NCBI RefSeq assembly: GCF_022919575.1
Contig: NZ_CP095071.1
Span: 4,660,001 to 4,724,000 of the forward strand
From: Gracilibacillus salinarum
Lineage (GTDB): Bacteria; Bacillota; Bacilli; Bacillales; Amphibacillaceae
Direction of reading: 5' to 3'
DNA length: 64,000 bases
Both the position numbers and the translations under genes were made by a program. How positions within the stretch are numbered: position 1 is the stretch's first letter; each line of letters begins with the position of its first letter. The notes under the pieces are model-generated. The model was not told the origin of the DNA. It did no database searches and was given only the letters and a program-made list of their open reading frames with translations. Of this stretch, positions 50,970 through 58,572 are shown piece after piece.

Positions 50970-51241
50970 TAGTTAATAGTCGCCTCGTGTGGCAACACAT
51001 GAGTGATAATTCGGCTTTATCGGTGAAATCTAAGTCACCTTATAGGTGATAAGGCAACACCGAGCGGTATGTGGAGGAATCCAACAGCCGTGTATCGACT
51101 TATAGGCTGCCAGCAAGGTAGTACTAGGATGCAAAATACTTGTTTATAACAAAATTTACATTTTGCATAATACGCCGAAGGGCCTGTGATTATCAGGTTC
51201 ATGATATAGTCAGTGCCATGTCGAAAGCATGGAAGTGCACG
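50970..51241 (+). ncRNA. Group I intron (ORF-less) in ssrA
   Basis: This 272-bp insertion begins after U of the T-loop and ends with G (51241), as group I introns do. The 5' exon end CGAU can pair with GUCG at 50979-50984 in the intron, placing the conserved U-G pair at the splice site (P1). Typical core segments are present: a P-Q-like AATCTAAGTCACC region with AAGGCAACACCGAGC, and ATGATATAGTCAGTGCC near 51200, the conserved P7/J8-7 form. There is no homing endonuclease frame. Subgroup assignment needs folding. Confidence 0.88.
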
Positions 51242-51252
51242 TCCCACCGTCT

Positions 51253-51281
51253 CCACCAATACATAATTGGTGGTTTTTTTA
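51253..51281 (+). terminator. Terminator after ssrA
   Basis: CCACCAAT/ATTGGTGG hairpin overlapping the encoded CCA end, followed by seven T residues. Confidence 0.88.
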
Positions 51282-51298
51282 TTTGTGAATGTGGTATA

Positions 51299-51335
51299 AA
51301 GCATAAAACTTCCGTTTGGAAGCTTTATGCTTTAT
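51299..51335 (+). terminator. Second hairpin downstream of ssrA
   Basis: AAAGCATAAA-CTTCC/GGAAG-TTTATGCTTT forms a long stem with a GTTT loop and T-rich tail. Confidence 0.75.
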
Positions 51336-51647
51336 TTCTTTTTAGGAAGTTTTATGGTTGAGTTTAAATAATTTTTAGTAAAGAATTGAGAATCTACTTA
51401 GTACGAGTCGTTTTCATTCGACTGCTTAGAGGAAGGTGTTTAATGCAAAATACATGGGGATCTAAAATTTATAAAAGGTGCTGCTGGTACAAGAATTTTA
51501 GCTGGTGATATTAGAAATTGTTTAAAGTGAATAAGTGTGAATAGATATGTTTATTTTCCTTAATGCACCTTTTTTGTAGGTTCAAATAAGTGCTATAATA
51601 CAATTAACAAACGAGTTTCTATACTAATTTATAAGGTGGAGAAATAG
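51336..51647. other. AT-rich junction between ssrA and the McrBC-like genes
   Basis: About 310 bp with no confident gene. A short frame after GAGGAAGGTGTTTAATG (51430-) breaks after about 20 codons and looks like decayed coding DNA. No repeat of the ssrA 3' end (possible attR) is seen. A ribosome-binding site AAGGTGGAG precedes the next gene. Confidence 0.5.
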
Positions 51648-53552
51648 ATGGAATTAAATGTGTATCTAGTGGGCGTATTAGCTCTTGAACCTAGCCTAAA
51701 GTCAATTTATCCGAATCTACAACCAGTTAGAGCAAGTAATACAGATTTTAATCAGTTTCAGTTTTTCTTAGAAATATTAAATACTGATGATATTCCTTCT
51801 GAACATCAGAATGTATTTAAGAATAAATTTGCATTAGGGAAAAGTATTCAAATTAAGTCATCAGAATGGACTAATATAGCCCAAAATAACTTTTTTAATG
51901 AGGATAAGTTTGCAGAATTTGCAGCGAATAAGCTTTTTATTTTTAAACCTTATTTGGAAGAAAATAATTTTGGTGAAAAGAATATAAAGGTTTCAAATAA
52001 CACATTAAAAATAATTGATAAGCCAGGTGGAATTTATAATAAAGCACCAGGTAGCTTAATTACAGTACCAATATTTACAGATTACAATCAGTATAATTTT
52101 GAAAAAAGACTGCTCACATCGCAAGCTATAAGCAATTACGAATACTTAGATAGAATAACAACTTCTTGTATTGTTGCTGGAGATTACATATATGGAGAGT
52201 TTTCATACTTTGAAAAATTAAATGACGGTTGGCATGTAACTATAGATGATGAAGTAAAAAAATCACCTATTGATTTTGAAGCTTATCAAGATCATTTAGT
52301 TGTGGAGCAGCATGCGATTTATATTGATGACGAATTCTTTTTTGATGTAATACTAAATGAAGGCTTAAACAAACGTGGAATGAAAGTAACTTTAGATAAA
52401 GAAATTAAAACTAAAGTTATTGTAGATGATCATGAAAGTGATTTGGAGCAGGAAAGGTTTCCCGAAGAAGAATTTCTAAATAAGTTATTCAATAATTTGA
52501 AGGAGAAGGGCTTGGTCTTTGAAAAGAATCAAATTATAAACTTTCATACAGCTTTAAAAACTAGAAGACTAGTAATTTTAAGTGGTCCTTCAGGTACGGG
52601 TAAAACACAGTTAGTAGATCAGTATGCTAAAGCTTTAGGAATACAAAATAAAGGATTACAGCAATTTAAACTAATACCAGTAAAGCCTAGTTGGAAGGAT
52701 GACACAGATTTAATAGGATTTTTAGATAATATTAATAATATTTACAGACCATCTGAATCAGGCCTAATTGATATATTAATAGAAGCTAAGAATAAGCCAA
52801 ATAATGTCTACTTAGTTTGTTTTGATGAGATGAATTTAGCTAAAGTAGAGCATTATTTTTCACAATTTTTGAGTGTTTTAGAGTTAGAAGGACATGAAAG
52901 AAAAATTTCTTTATACAGTAAAAAGCTGGTTGGGCGTGTACTTAATGGAGAACAATATCCACATGAAATAATTATTTTACCCAATGTTTTATTTGTAGGA
53001 ACTATCAATAATGATGAGACAACAGAGTCATTATCCGATAAAGTTTTAGATCGTGCTAACTTTATAGAATTCAGTATCCCAAATAATCATATTAATAATT
53101 GGATAAATTTAATGCAACAAGATAATCAAAGTGTCAATTCATTTAAACAAGATAATAAAGTTGTAGACAATCAAGATTATAATAATTGGACAAAAGATAA
53201 AGCTGAATTAGGATTAACATCAAGCGAAATACAAGTTTTAAATGATATAAACAGGCTTCTGACTAAGGAGGATACTTCGAAAGGAATCGGGTTCCGTGTG
53301 TTAGATCATATTAATTCGTATATGTTAAATGTACCTGAAAATCTTGATTTTGACCGCTCGGTAGCACTTGATTTACAAATAGCACAAAAGATTGTTCCTA
53401 AAATTAGAGGAACTGTTGATGAGTTAAAAGAGATTCTAATGAATGAAGAAGAAACTTTAATATCTATTCTAAATGAATCTAATTTCCCAATAACTACAGG
53501 TGCTCTTAATCGTAAGGTTCGGGAGTTGAATTTATATGGCTATACTTATTGA
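51648..53552 (+). CDS. McrB-like AAA+ NTPase with divergent N-terminal domain
   Basis: This 634-aa protein contains an AAA+ domain of the McrB type from about residue 290. It has Walker A LSGPSGTGKTQLVDQYAKAL near residue 313, an acidic Walker B-like YLVCFDEMNLAKVEHYFSQFL, and the McrB hallmark FVGTINNDETTESLSDKVLDRANFIEF. McrB-family GTPases form rings that translocate DNA and drive McrC nucleases. The first about 280 residues have no domain I recognise and probably sense the target (modified DNA in known systems). The gene is visibly more AT-rich than neighbours. It overlaps the next gene by 17 bases. Confidence 0.85.
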   Translation: MELNVYLVGVLALEPSLKSIYPNLQPVRASNTDFNQFQFFLEILNTDDIPSEHQNVFKNKFALGKSIQIKSSEWTNIAQNNFFNEDKFAEFAANKLFIFKPYLEENNFGEKNIKVSNNTLKIIDKPGGIYNKAPGSLITVPIFTDYNQYNFEKRLLTSQAISNYEYLDRITTSCIVAGDYIYGEFSYFEKLNDGWHVTIDDEVKKSPIDFEAYQDHLVVEQHAIYIDDEFFFDVILNEGLNKRGMKVTLDKEIKTKVIVDDHESDLEQERFPEEEFLNKLFNNLKEKGLVFEKNQIINFHTALKTRRLVILSGPSGTGKTQLVDQYAKALGIQNKGLQQFKLIPVKPSWKDDTDLIGFLDNINNIYRPSESGLIDILIEAKNKPNNVYLVCFDEMNLAKVEHYFSQFLSVLELEGHERKISLYSKKLVGRVLNGEQYPHEIIILPNVLFVGTINNDETTESLSDKVLDRANFIEFSIPNNHINNWINLMQQDNQSVNSFKQDNKVVDNQDYNNWTKDKAELGLTSSEIQVLNDINRLLTKEDTSKGIGFRVLDHINSYMLNVPENLDFDRSVALDLQIAQKIVPKIRGTVDELKEILMNEEETLISILNESNFPITTGALNRKVRELNLYGYTY

Positions 53553-55362
53553 TGATATAGAAAAGGTAGTGCCTTTTAAAATTGAATTTGTATCATATCT
53601 TAATACTGCTCGGGATATTAGATATTTAAAAGCTTTAGAAACGTTCACTACAAGTTCTAACCCAGTATTTATCGTTGATTTAGGGCTAAAAGAATATGAT
53701 AATTTAGCTGTTAGATTTTCTTCTGATGATATAAGTGAAAAAGAAATTAGATTATATATGGATTGCTTTGATTTTATTGATGAAATTGAAGATGACGTAA
53801 CCCTTGGTATCGAAAATGCAGGGTTTATAACACAGAATAAAGAAGTTTTCATTCACCGTCATTTTGATAACGATGTTGGCAGTCCTTTGATTCCCGGAGT
53901 GTACAAAATTAAAGTTGTATCGGGTGAAAGTGTATATTATAGTCAGATTTTAATTAATCCTAATAATCTGGAAATCGATGAACATTATCAAATGATTAAA
54001 GAAATTGAATCTAATGTAAAAGGACTGGCTAGAGATTGGGTGAGAAAAAATAAGTCACTAGAAATTCTAAAGGATTGTAGAGATATTGATCCAACATATT
54101 TAGATTATGCTTATCTAATTTTGAAAAATAAAGATCTTTTAAAGTATTCTATGGACATTGTTAAAAAGAATCCTTATACAAGTTTAATTAAAAACTATAG
54201 TGAAATACCCTTTTCTAAAAGTGGGAAATTAGATAGTAAGTCCATGAAGCTTAATCAGTTAAGGCATAGTGCAGCTTTGTATAATAGATATGTTTCGTCC
54301 AATGAAAAAATATATTCTTATAAAATGGATGAGGATTATGCAAATAAAGTTAACCAATATCTTGTAAAGACAATTGAGGATTTCTTATTTATTCTAAGAA
54401 AGTCCCTTATTGATATTTCGGATATTAAAAAATTTTTCAAAAATGAAATTGATGAATTGAATAGATATAATCGATATAAGACATTAGGTAGGGAATCAAG
54501 AATAAATAATAGAGAACAGCAATTATTAAATATAATTGAGTTTGAAAATAATATAATAGAGTTCCAAAATAATTTGCAGCATTTTAAAAATACGACCTTT
54601 TTAAAAAATGTTAAGCAAATTAATAACGTTAGGGTATCTCAGCAATTTATAAAAACACCTGGTTATAATAATTTTTATAGAGTAGCTTTGTTAGTTAACG
54701 GCCAATTGCAAAATCAAATTGAAGATCTTTATGACTATAATTGGAAATCCACTGAAGTTTTATATGAATATTGGTGTATGATTAAAATAGTTAAATGTCT
54801 TAAAGAGTTAGAATTCACACCAGTTAAAGGATGGTTTTTTGATAATTCAAATGAACATAAAAAGGTAACGATTCCTGCTATTCCAGATGGTACAAGTATT
54901 GTGTTCCAAAATGATAACTACTCCCTAAAGCTTATATTTAATGAAGCCATTGGAAAATCACCTGAAGTAGCCTTACGAGATGGCTGTCCTTATTGGATAA
55001 GGACAGAGAGAAATAAACCAGATTTCAGAATAGATGTATATAAAGATGGGGTTTTTCAAAAGACAATCATTTTAGATGCGAAGTATAGCTCTGCCGAAAG
55101 GTTTTGGAATAAAAAACATATAAATACTGCGAATAAAAGTAAAGTAGTAGAACAATTGAAGTTATACGCGAATAATATTTATAATATCCGTAATAGACGA
55201 GAAAATGTAGTAGAAGTTGTTATAGCACTATGTCCAACTTATATAAAAGCTTACGAAACTTTTGATAATGATGAAAATCATTCGATTGGTGTAGCTACTC
55301 TAAAGCCAGGCATAGAAAATATGATTTTCAAAGAAAAATTAGAAGAGTTTTTATACAGATAA
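53536..55362 (+). CDS. McrC-like protein with DUF2357 and PD-(D/E)xK nuclease
   Basis: This 608-aa partner of the upstream McrB-like NTPase has an N-terminal half resembling DUF2357 (LARDWVRKNKSLEILKDCRDI, a long helical middle). Its C-terminal part carries a restriction-type nuclease core PDFRIDVYKDG...TIILDAKYSS near residues 505-530, matching the PD-(D/E)xK pattern D-x(n)-D-x-K, followed by VEQLKLYANNIYN. The predicted product is the cleaving subunit of a type IV-like, modification-dependent restriction system. No methyltransferase lies nearby. The 17-bp overlap indicates coupled synthesis. Confidence 0.83.
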   Translation: MAILIDDIEKVVPFKIEFVSYLNTARDIRYLKALETFTTSSNPVFIVDLGLKEYDNLAVRFSSDDISEKEIRLYMDCFDFIDEIEDDVTLGIENAGFITQNKEVFIHRHFDNDVGSPLIPGVYKIKVVSGESVYYSQILINPNNLEIDEHYQMIKEIESNVKGLARDWVRKNKSLEILKDCRDIDPTYLDYAYLILKNKDLLKYSMDIVKKNPYTSLIKNYSEIPFSKSGKLDSKSMKLNQLRHSAALYNRYVSSNEKIYSYKMDEDYANKVNQYLVKTIEDFLFILRKSLIDISDIKKFFKNEIDELNRYNRYKTLGRESRINNREQQLLNIIEFENNIIEFQNNLQHFKNTTFLKNVKQINNVRVSQQFIKTPGYNNFYRVALLVNGQLQNQIEDLYDYNWKSTEVLYEYWCMIKIVKCLKELEFTPVKGWFFDNSNEHKKVTIPAIPDGTSIVFQNDNYSLKLIFNEAIGKSPEVALRDGCPYWIRTERNKPDFRIDVYKDGVFQKTIILDAKYSSAERFWNKKHINTANKSKVVEQLKLYANNIYNIRNRRENVVEVVIALCPTYIKAYETFDNDENHSIGVATLKPGIENMIFKEKLEEFLYR

Positions 55363-55770
55363 AAAAGTAGAAATATTAATATCAAGTATTTAATAGCAAG
55401 CAGTAGAGTTACGCTTCTTCAAATTAGGAGAAGCTTTTATTTTATTAGGCCAATTATACCTGATCACGTAATCTGAGTTTTTCTAACATAGCTTGCTTTA
55501 CTAGGCTTTAAAAATATCAGTGAATATAAAAGTTTTTTTTCTTCTTGAGAAAATGCCGTCAAGAAAAATTCAGCAAGATATACGTTGTAAAATTGGTCTA
55601 AAGAATTGCGTCTGATTTTAAACTTCTCTAATATTTCATTTTGATTATCTAAATTTGTTTAGGTAATAAATCCAAAATCCCCTTAAATACCTCCGACTTA
55701 GTATATGTTGTATCAATAATAGATGAACCGTTAACTAGCCAATCTAAAGAAATCCCTTGATTACAGCCAT
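55363..55770. other. AT-rich non-coding stretch after the McrC-like gene
   Basis: A possible terminator lies at 55412-55440 (GCTTCTTCAAATTAGGAGAAGC then TTTTATTTTA). A 71-codon frame on the minus strand (55649-55864) has no ribosome-binding site and crosses into IS-derived sequence. No gene is called. Confidence 0.45.
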
Positions 55771-56160
55771 CAAATTGATCCAGTTGTGCCATCTTTTTGA
55801 TCCACCTGTGACAAGGAAATGATCGATTTGTGACAAAGGTGGTCCAATCCACAGTGATATACACTTCTTAACCACAGCTTTAGCTGCTTGCCTTTGACCG
55901 CCGTGCCACTTCTTAGTTATCGCTGGAAGGGGTCGGGGCCCTGCCAGCGGAACTTAGAAGTGATTGTCCGTGGTACGCTATTGATACGAATGAGCCTCAA
56001 AGTCTTTATTTTTGCCATTCGCCATCAAAACCACTACCACGGACACAAACAAGGTCAAGGGTGGTGGCGGTTGGAAGTATGTATACTGGCTCCCACTTGG
56101 CAATGGTGGATCAAAATTATGTCCTAAGTGGGTCAAATACATGGCAGAGGTGGAGCTAAC
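55768..56160. mobile_element. Decayed IS21-like element remnant
   Basis: The left part has three spaced repeats of the type TTGATCCACCTGTGACA (55777-55840), and the right part has GTGGATCAAAATTATGTC and GTGGGTCAAATACATGGCA (56105-56146). Multiple terminal repeats around GATCMA/GGTCAAA are typical of IS21 ends. No istA or istB remains. In between are a 19-bp imperfect hairpin (55907-55962) and a perfect 11-bp inverted pair TGTCCGTGGTA/TACCACGGACA (55965-55975 and 56035-56045). The family call is from end style only. Confidence 0.45.
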
Positions 56161-56436
56161 CTATGTCTTTCTTCATGCAAGATTTACAACATTAAATACG
56201 GTTAAAGGATTGACTGTTGAACAGTTGGATTATTTACCAATTAAGGAAGGTAACTCGATAGGTGCATTATTGCTACATATGGCTGCTGTCGAATTTGGAT
56301 TTCAAATTGAATTATTTGATAAGAGAAATCCTAATAAACAAGAAAGTGAAGAATGGGGAGCTGTCTATCAACTTGGTGAATTAGGGAGAAAGAAGATTAA
56401 AGGTAACCCATTAGAGCTCTATATAGAGAAAATGGA
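56142..56436 (+). pseudogene. Chimeric, truncated DinB-family gene
   Basis: The segment AEVELTYVFLHARFTTLN through GNPLELYIEKMD matches a DinB/DUF664-type four-helix protein (GLTVEQLDYLPIKEGNSIGALLLHMAAVEF). The open frame 56012-56512 continues on both sides only by reading through foreign DNA: its N-terminus comes from the IS21-like remnant and its last about 25 codons from the TIR repeat beginning near 56428. About the last third of a normal DinB protein is missing. It is most likely non-functional. Confidence 0.72.
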
Positions 56437-56845
56437 TTATGTAAAAAAAGGCTGTGTTGCAGAATGTGTCATTTTGATATATTTTATCTGCTTAGTAAAG
56501 CTACGAAAATAGGACCGGCAGGACGCGAAGTGGTTGGACAGAGCGGTATCCGAGCACATTAAATATCTCAATATTGTTTAATGCAAAGTAAAAGTTATGA
56601 ATATTGTAATGGGATTAAGGCGTTGCAACTTTATACGGAGAAGTGAGCATGATACCCTTTTAAGTTAGCCAAGCCTTTATATAGCTGGCTTCTTGGCTAA
56701 TCATTCATGCTCACAGAGGCTCCGTGTCAAGTTGCAACATTCTCACTTTCTGATTGCAATCTTCTAACAATCTGCTTTGCAAAACACAAATATGGATGCT
56801 CGGCTAGCAATGGCTAGTTGAAAAATCCATATTACAGGTAGTTGT
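56428..56845. repeat. TIR element copy I, deleted and carrying a nested insertion
   Basis: The left end is partial (AAATGGATTATGTAAA at 56431). Most of the first lobe is deleted, and the GGACGCGAAGTGGTTGGACAG part of the second lobe is joined directly. The right end is ATCCATATTACAGG (56825-56838). Between 56575 and 56789 a second element is nested. The insertion of this copy truncated the DinB-like gene. Confidence 0.75.
56575..56789. mobile_element. Nested MITE-like element of a second family
   Basis: TGTTTAATGCAAAG (56575-56588) and CTTTGCAAAACACA (56775-56788) form imperfect terminal inverted repeats flanked by AATAT on both sides (56570-56574 and 56789-56793), a likely target duplication. 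Inside is a long palindrome: GTTGCAACT, GGAGAAGTGAGCATGA (56621-56651) and the complementary TCATGCTCAC, GGCTCCGTGTCAAGTTGCAAC (56706-56741). It has no ORF. Confidence 0.65.
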
Positions 56846-56864
56846 ATATCATTTATGTCGATTA

Positions 56865-56893
56865 GAACCGGGCGGGTTATGCCCGGTTTTTCT
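56865..56893 (+). terminator. Hairpin ACCGGGC/GCCCGGT with T run
   Basis: ACCGGGC, a GGGTTAT loop and GCCCGGT are followed by TTTTTCT. It may terminate read-through from the left toward the convergent aldo/keto reductase gene. Confidence 0.7.
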
Positions 56894-56929
56894 ATAGAAT
56901 TTTAGGACAGTTAATCACTTGCTGTTGCT

Positions 56930-57907
56930 TTATAGTGCACCTACTACTGGATGTGGTACATACGGTTCTTCTAAATAGGCTATATCTTCAGGTGTCAATG
57001 TAACAGTGAGTGCAGCTACGGCATCTTCTAGGTGAGACACTTTTGTTGCGCCGACAATAGGTGCAGATACTGGTTGTTTTTGTAATAACCAGGCAAGGGC
57101 AATTTGGACACGCGGGACATTGTATTTTCCTGCAATTTCAGCCACACGTTCAACTATTACTCTATCATGCTGTGCCGTAGGATCGTATTTTGATTTTTGT
57201 ACATCATCTGTTTTAGAACGCTCGGTAGTTTCCTGCCAGTCACGAGTTAATCTTCCGGCTGCCAGAGGGCTATAAGGGATGACACCAATTTTTTCTTCTC
57301 TGCACAGAGGTAGCATCTCTCTTTCTTCCTCACGATAGATAAGATTTAAATGATCTTGCATGGAGACAAAGGAAGTCCAGCCATTCTTTTCAGCTATATG
57401 CTGTGCTTTTTGGAATTGCCAGGCGTACATAGCAGAAGCGCCTATGTATCTAGCTTTACCAGCCTTTACTACATCGTGTAATGCTTCCATCGTTTCTTCA
57501 ATTGGAGTATGGTAATCCCAGCGATGTATTTGATATAGGTCAATGTAATCTGTTCCAAGACGCTGTAGACTTTTGTCAACCTCAGTCATAATCGCCTTCC
57601 GCGAAAGGCCGGAGCCATTAGGGCGATCATTGCCAAAGTGTACTTTTGTGGCAAGAACTATTTCATCCCGATTCGCGAAGTCGTTTAGCGCCTTTCCAAC
57701 CACTTCTTCACTTGCTCCATTTGAATAAATGTTAGCGGTATCAAAGAAGTTAATGCCTAAATCTAACGCATGTTTTATAATTGGTCGACTTTCTTTTTCT
57801 TTCAGAACCCAAGGGTGAATCCATCTATCTGGATCACCAAACCCCATACAACCAAGACAAATTCGGGATACATCGAGACCAGTATTTCCTAGTTTTGTAT
57901 ATTGCAT
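56930..57907 (-). CDS. Aldo/keto reductase 1
   Basis: This NADPH-dependent oxidoreductase has a TIM-barrel AKR fold and 325 aa. The catalytic tetrad is visible as Asp and Tyr in FFDTANIYSNGASEEVVGKAL near residues 56-62, Lys in IVLATKVHFG and His in LYQIHRWDYHTPIEE. C-terminal cofactor contacts are PIVGATKVSHLEDAVAAL. It resembles YhdN/general stress AKRs. It is divergent from a MerR regulator and expressed from a MerR-type promoter with a 19-bp spacer. The physiological substrate is unknown, possibly toxic aldehydes. Confidence 0.9.
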   Translation of the reverse strand: MQYTKLGNTGLDVSRICLGCMGFGDPDRWIHPWVLKEKESRPIIKHALDLGINFFDTANIYSNGASEEVVGKALNDFANRDEIVLATKVHFGNDRPNGSGLSRKAIMTEVDKSLQRLGTDYIDLYQIHRWDYHTPIEETMEALHDVVKAGKARYIGASAMYAWQFQKAQHIAEKNGWTSFVSMQDHLNLIYREEEREMLPLCREEKIGVIPYSPLAAGRLTRDWQETTERSKTDDVQKSKYDPTAQHDRVIVERVAEIAGKYNVPRVQIALAWLLQKQPVSAPIVGATKVSHLEDAVAALTVTLTPEDIAYLEEPYVPHPVVGAL

Positions 57908-57939
57908 ATTTGCTTCCTCCTTTTGTTTAATCTATTTTG

Positions 57940-57970
57940 ATTATAGTGGCTGAAGTGTACTTCAAGTCAA
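57940..57970 (-). promoter_or_regulatory. MerR-type promoter for aldo/keto reductase 1
   Basis: On the minus strand TTGACT (57970-57965), a 19-base spacer containing the dyad GAAGTACACTTC (57963-57952) and TATAAT (57945-57940). An over-long 19-base spacer with a dyad is the hallmark of MerR-activated promoters. Confidence 0.85.
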
Positions 57971-57990
57971 GAAATTAATCTATTTTGTTA

Positions 57991-58021
57991 TTGACTTAGA
58001 GTATACTCCAACCTTTACTAT
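57991..58021 (+). promoter_or_regulatory. MerR-type promoter for the merR-akr2 operon
   Basis: TTGACT (57991-57996), a 19-base spacer containing the palindrome GAGTATACTC (57999-58008) and TACTAT (58016-58021). It is divergent to the promoter at 57940-57970. Confidence 0.8.
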
Positions 58022-58145
58022 TAATATGACAAGATAACATAGGTGTAAATCCTATTGATAATTTTGGTCTCTCTATGTAGCTGGATTGTAAAAGAATGAA
58101 ACATTATGAATTAACGATAAATAATCAAAGGAAGAAGTGACAAAA

Positions 58146-58529
58146 ATGAATATGAAGGAAGCAAGTAATAGAACTAACGTTTCTGCTGATACCATACGTT
58201 ATTACGAAAGAATAGGGTTAATCCCACCAATAAAACGAAATAAGAACGGAGTGCGTATGATTGATGAAGAGGATATACGCTGGATTGAATTTAGCCGTCA
58301 AATGAGGAGTGCAGGATTATCTATTGAAAGCTTAATCGAGTATTTAGCACTTTTTCGCTCCGGGGATGATACCATTTCTACGAGAGTCGAATTGCTGAAA
58401 GACCAGCGAGAAGAACTTCAATATCGAATGAATCAGATTAAAAACGCATTAGAACGGCTAGATTATAAAATTAATAATTATCAAAGTCATGTCGTACCAA
58501 AAGAAAAAGAGTTAAAAGATTTTAATTAA
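58146..58529 (+). CDS. MerR family regulator 1 (AdhR-like)
   Basis: This 127-aa regulator has an N-terminal winged HTH (MKEASNRTNVSADTIRYYERIGLIPP) and a C-terminal coiled coil (KDQREELQYRMNQIKNALERLDYKINNYQ). No Cys is present in the effector region, so thiol sensing as in some AdhR proteins is not supported by this sequence. GTG 58137 overlaps the ribosome-binding site AAAGGAAG, so ATG 58146 is chosen. It probably controls the divergent AKR gene and its own operon. Confidence 0.88.
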   Translation: MNMKEASNRTNVSADTIRYYERIGLIPPIKRNKNGVRMIDEEDIRWIEFSRQMRSAGLSIESLIEYLALFRSGDDTISTRVELLKDQREELQYRMNQIKNALERLDYKINNYQSHVVPKEKELKDFN

Positions 58530-58572
58530 AGATTTTAGCCAACTGTATAAACGGAAAAGGAGGAAACAAGGC

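Larger units (their letters stand above)
50624..51258 (+). ncRNA. ssrA: tmRNA gene, interrupted by an intron in the T-loop
   Basis: The 5' end GGGGACGTTACGGATTCGACAGGGATAG is at 50624 and the 3' end CCCACCGTCTCCACCA is at 51243-51258 with encoded CCA. GGGGACG pairs with CGTCTCC as the acceptor stem. The T-arm is split: 5' exon TGGACGTGGGTTCGAT ends at 50969 and 3' exon TCCCACCGTC begins at 51242. Joining them restores GGGTTCGATTCCC, the expected T-arm. The mature RNA would be about 363 nt. The pseudoknot region with ACTTATTAGTGGGC is present. Confidence 0.95.

Noticed and set aside
51035..51361. Open frames on both strands across the ssrA 3' region, a possible homing endonuclease
   Set aside because: They cross intron, exon and terminator sequence and have no LAGLIDADG, HNH or GIY-YIG motif. 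The intron is too short to hold an endonuclease.
51259..55900. A duplicated ssrA 3' end as the far attachment site of an integrated island
   Set aside because: I searched by eye for the CCCACCGTCTCCACCA end downstream and saw no second copy; there is also no integrase gene.
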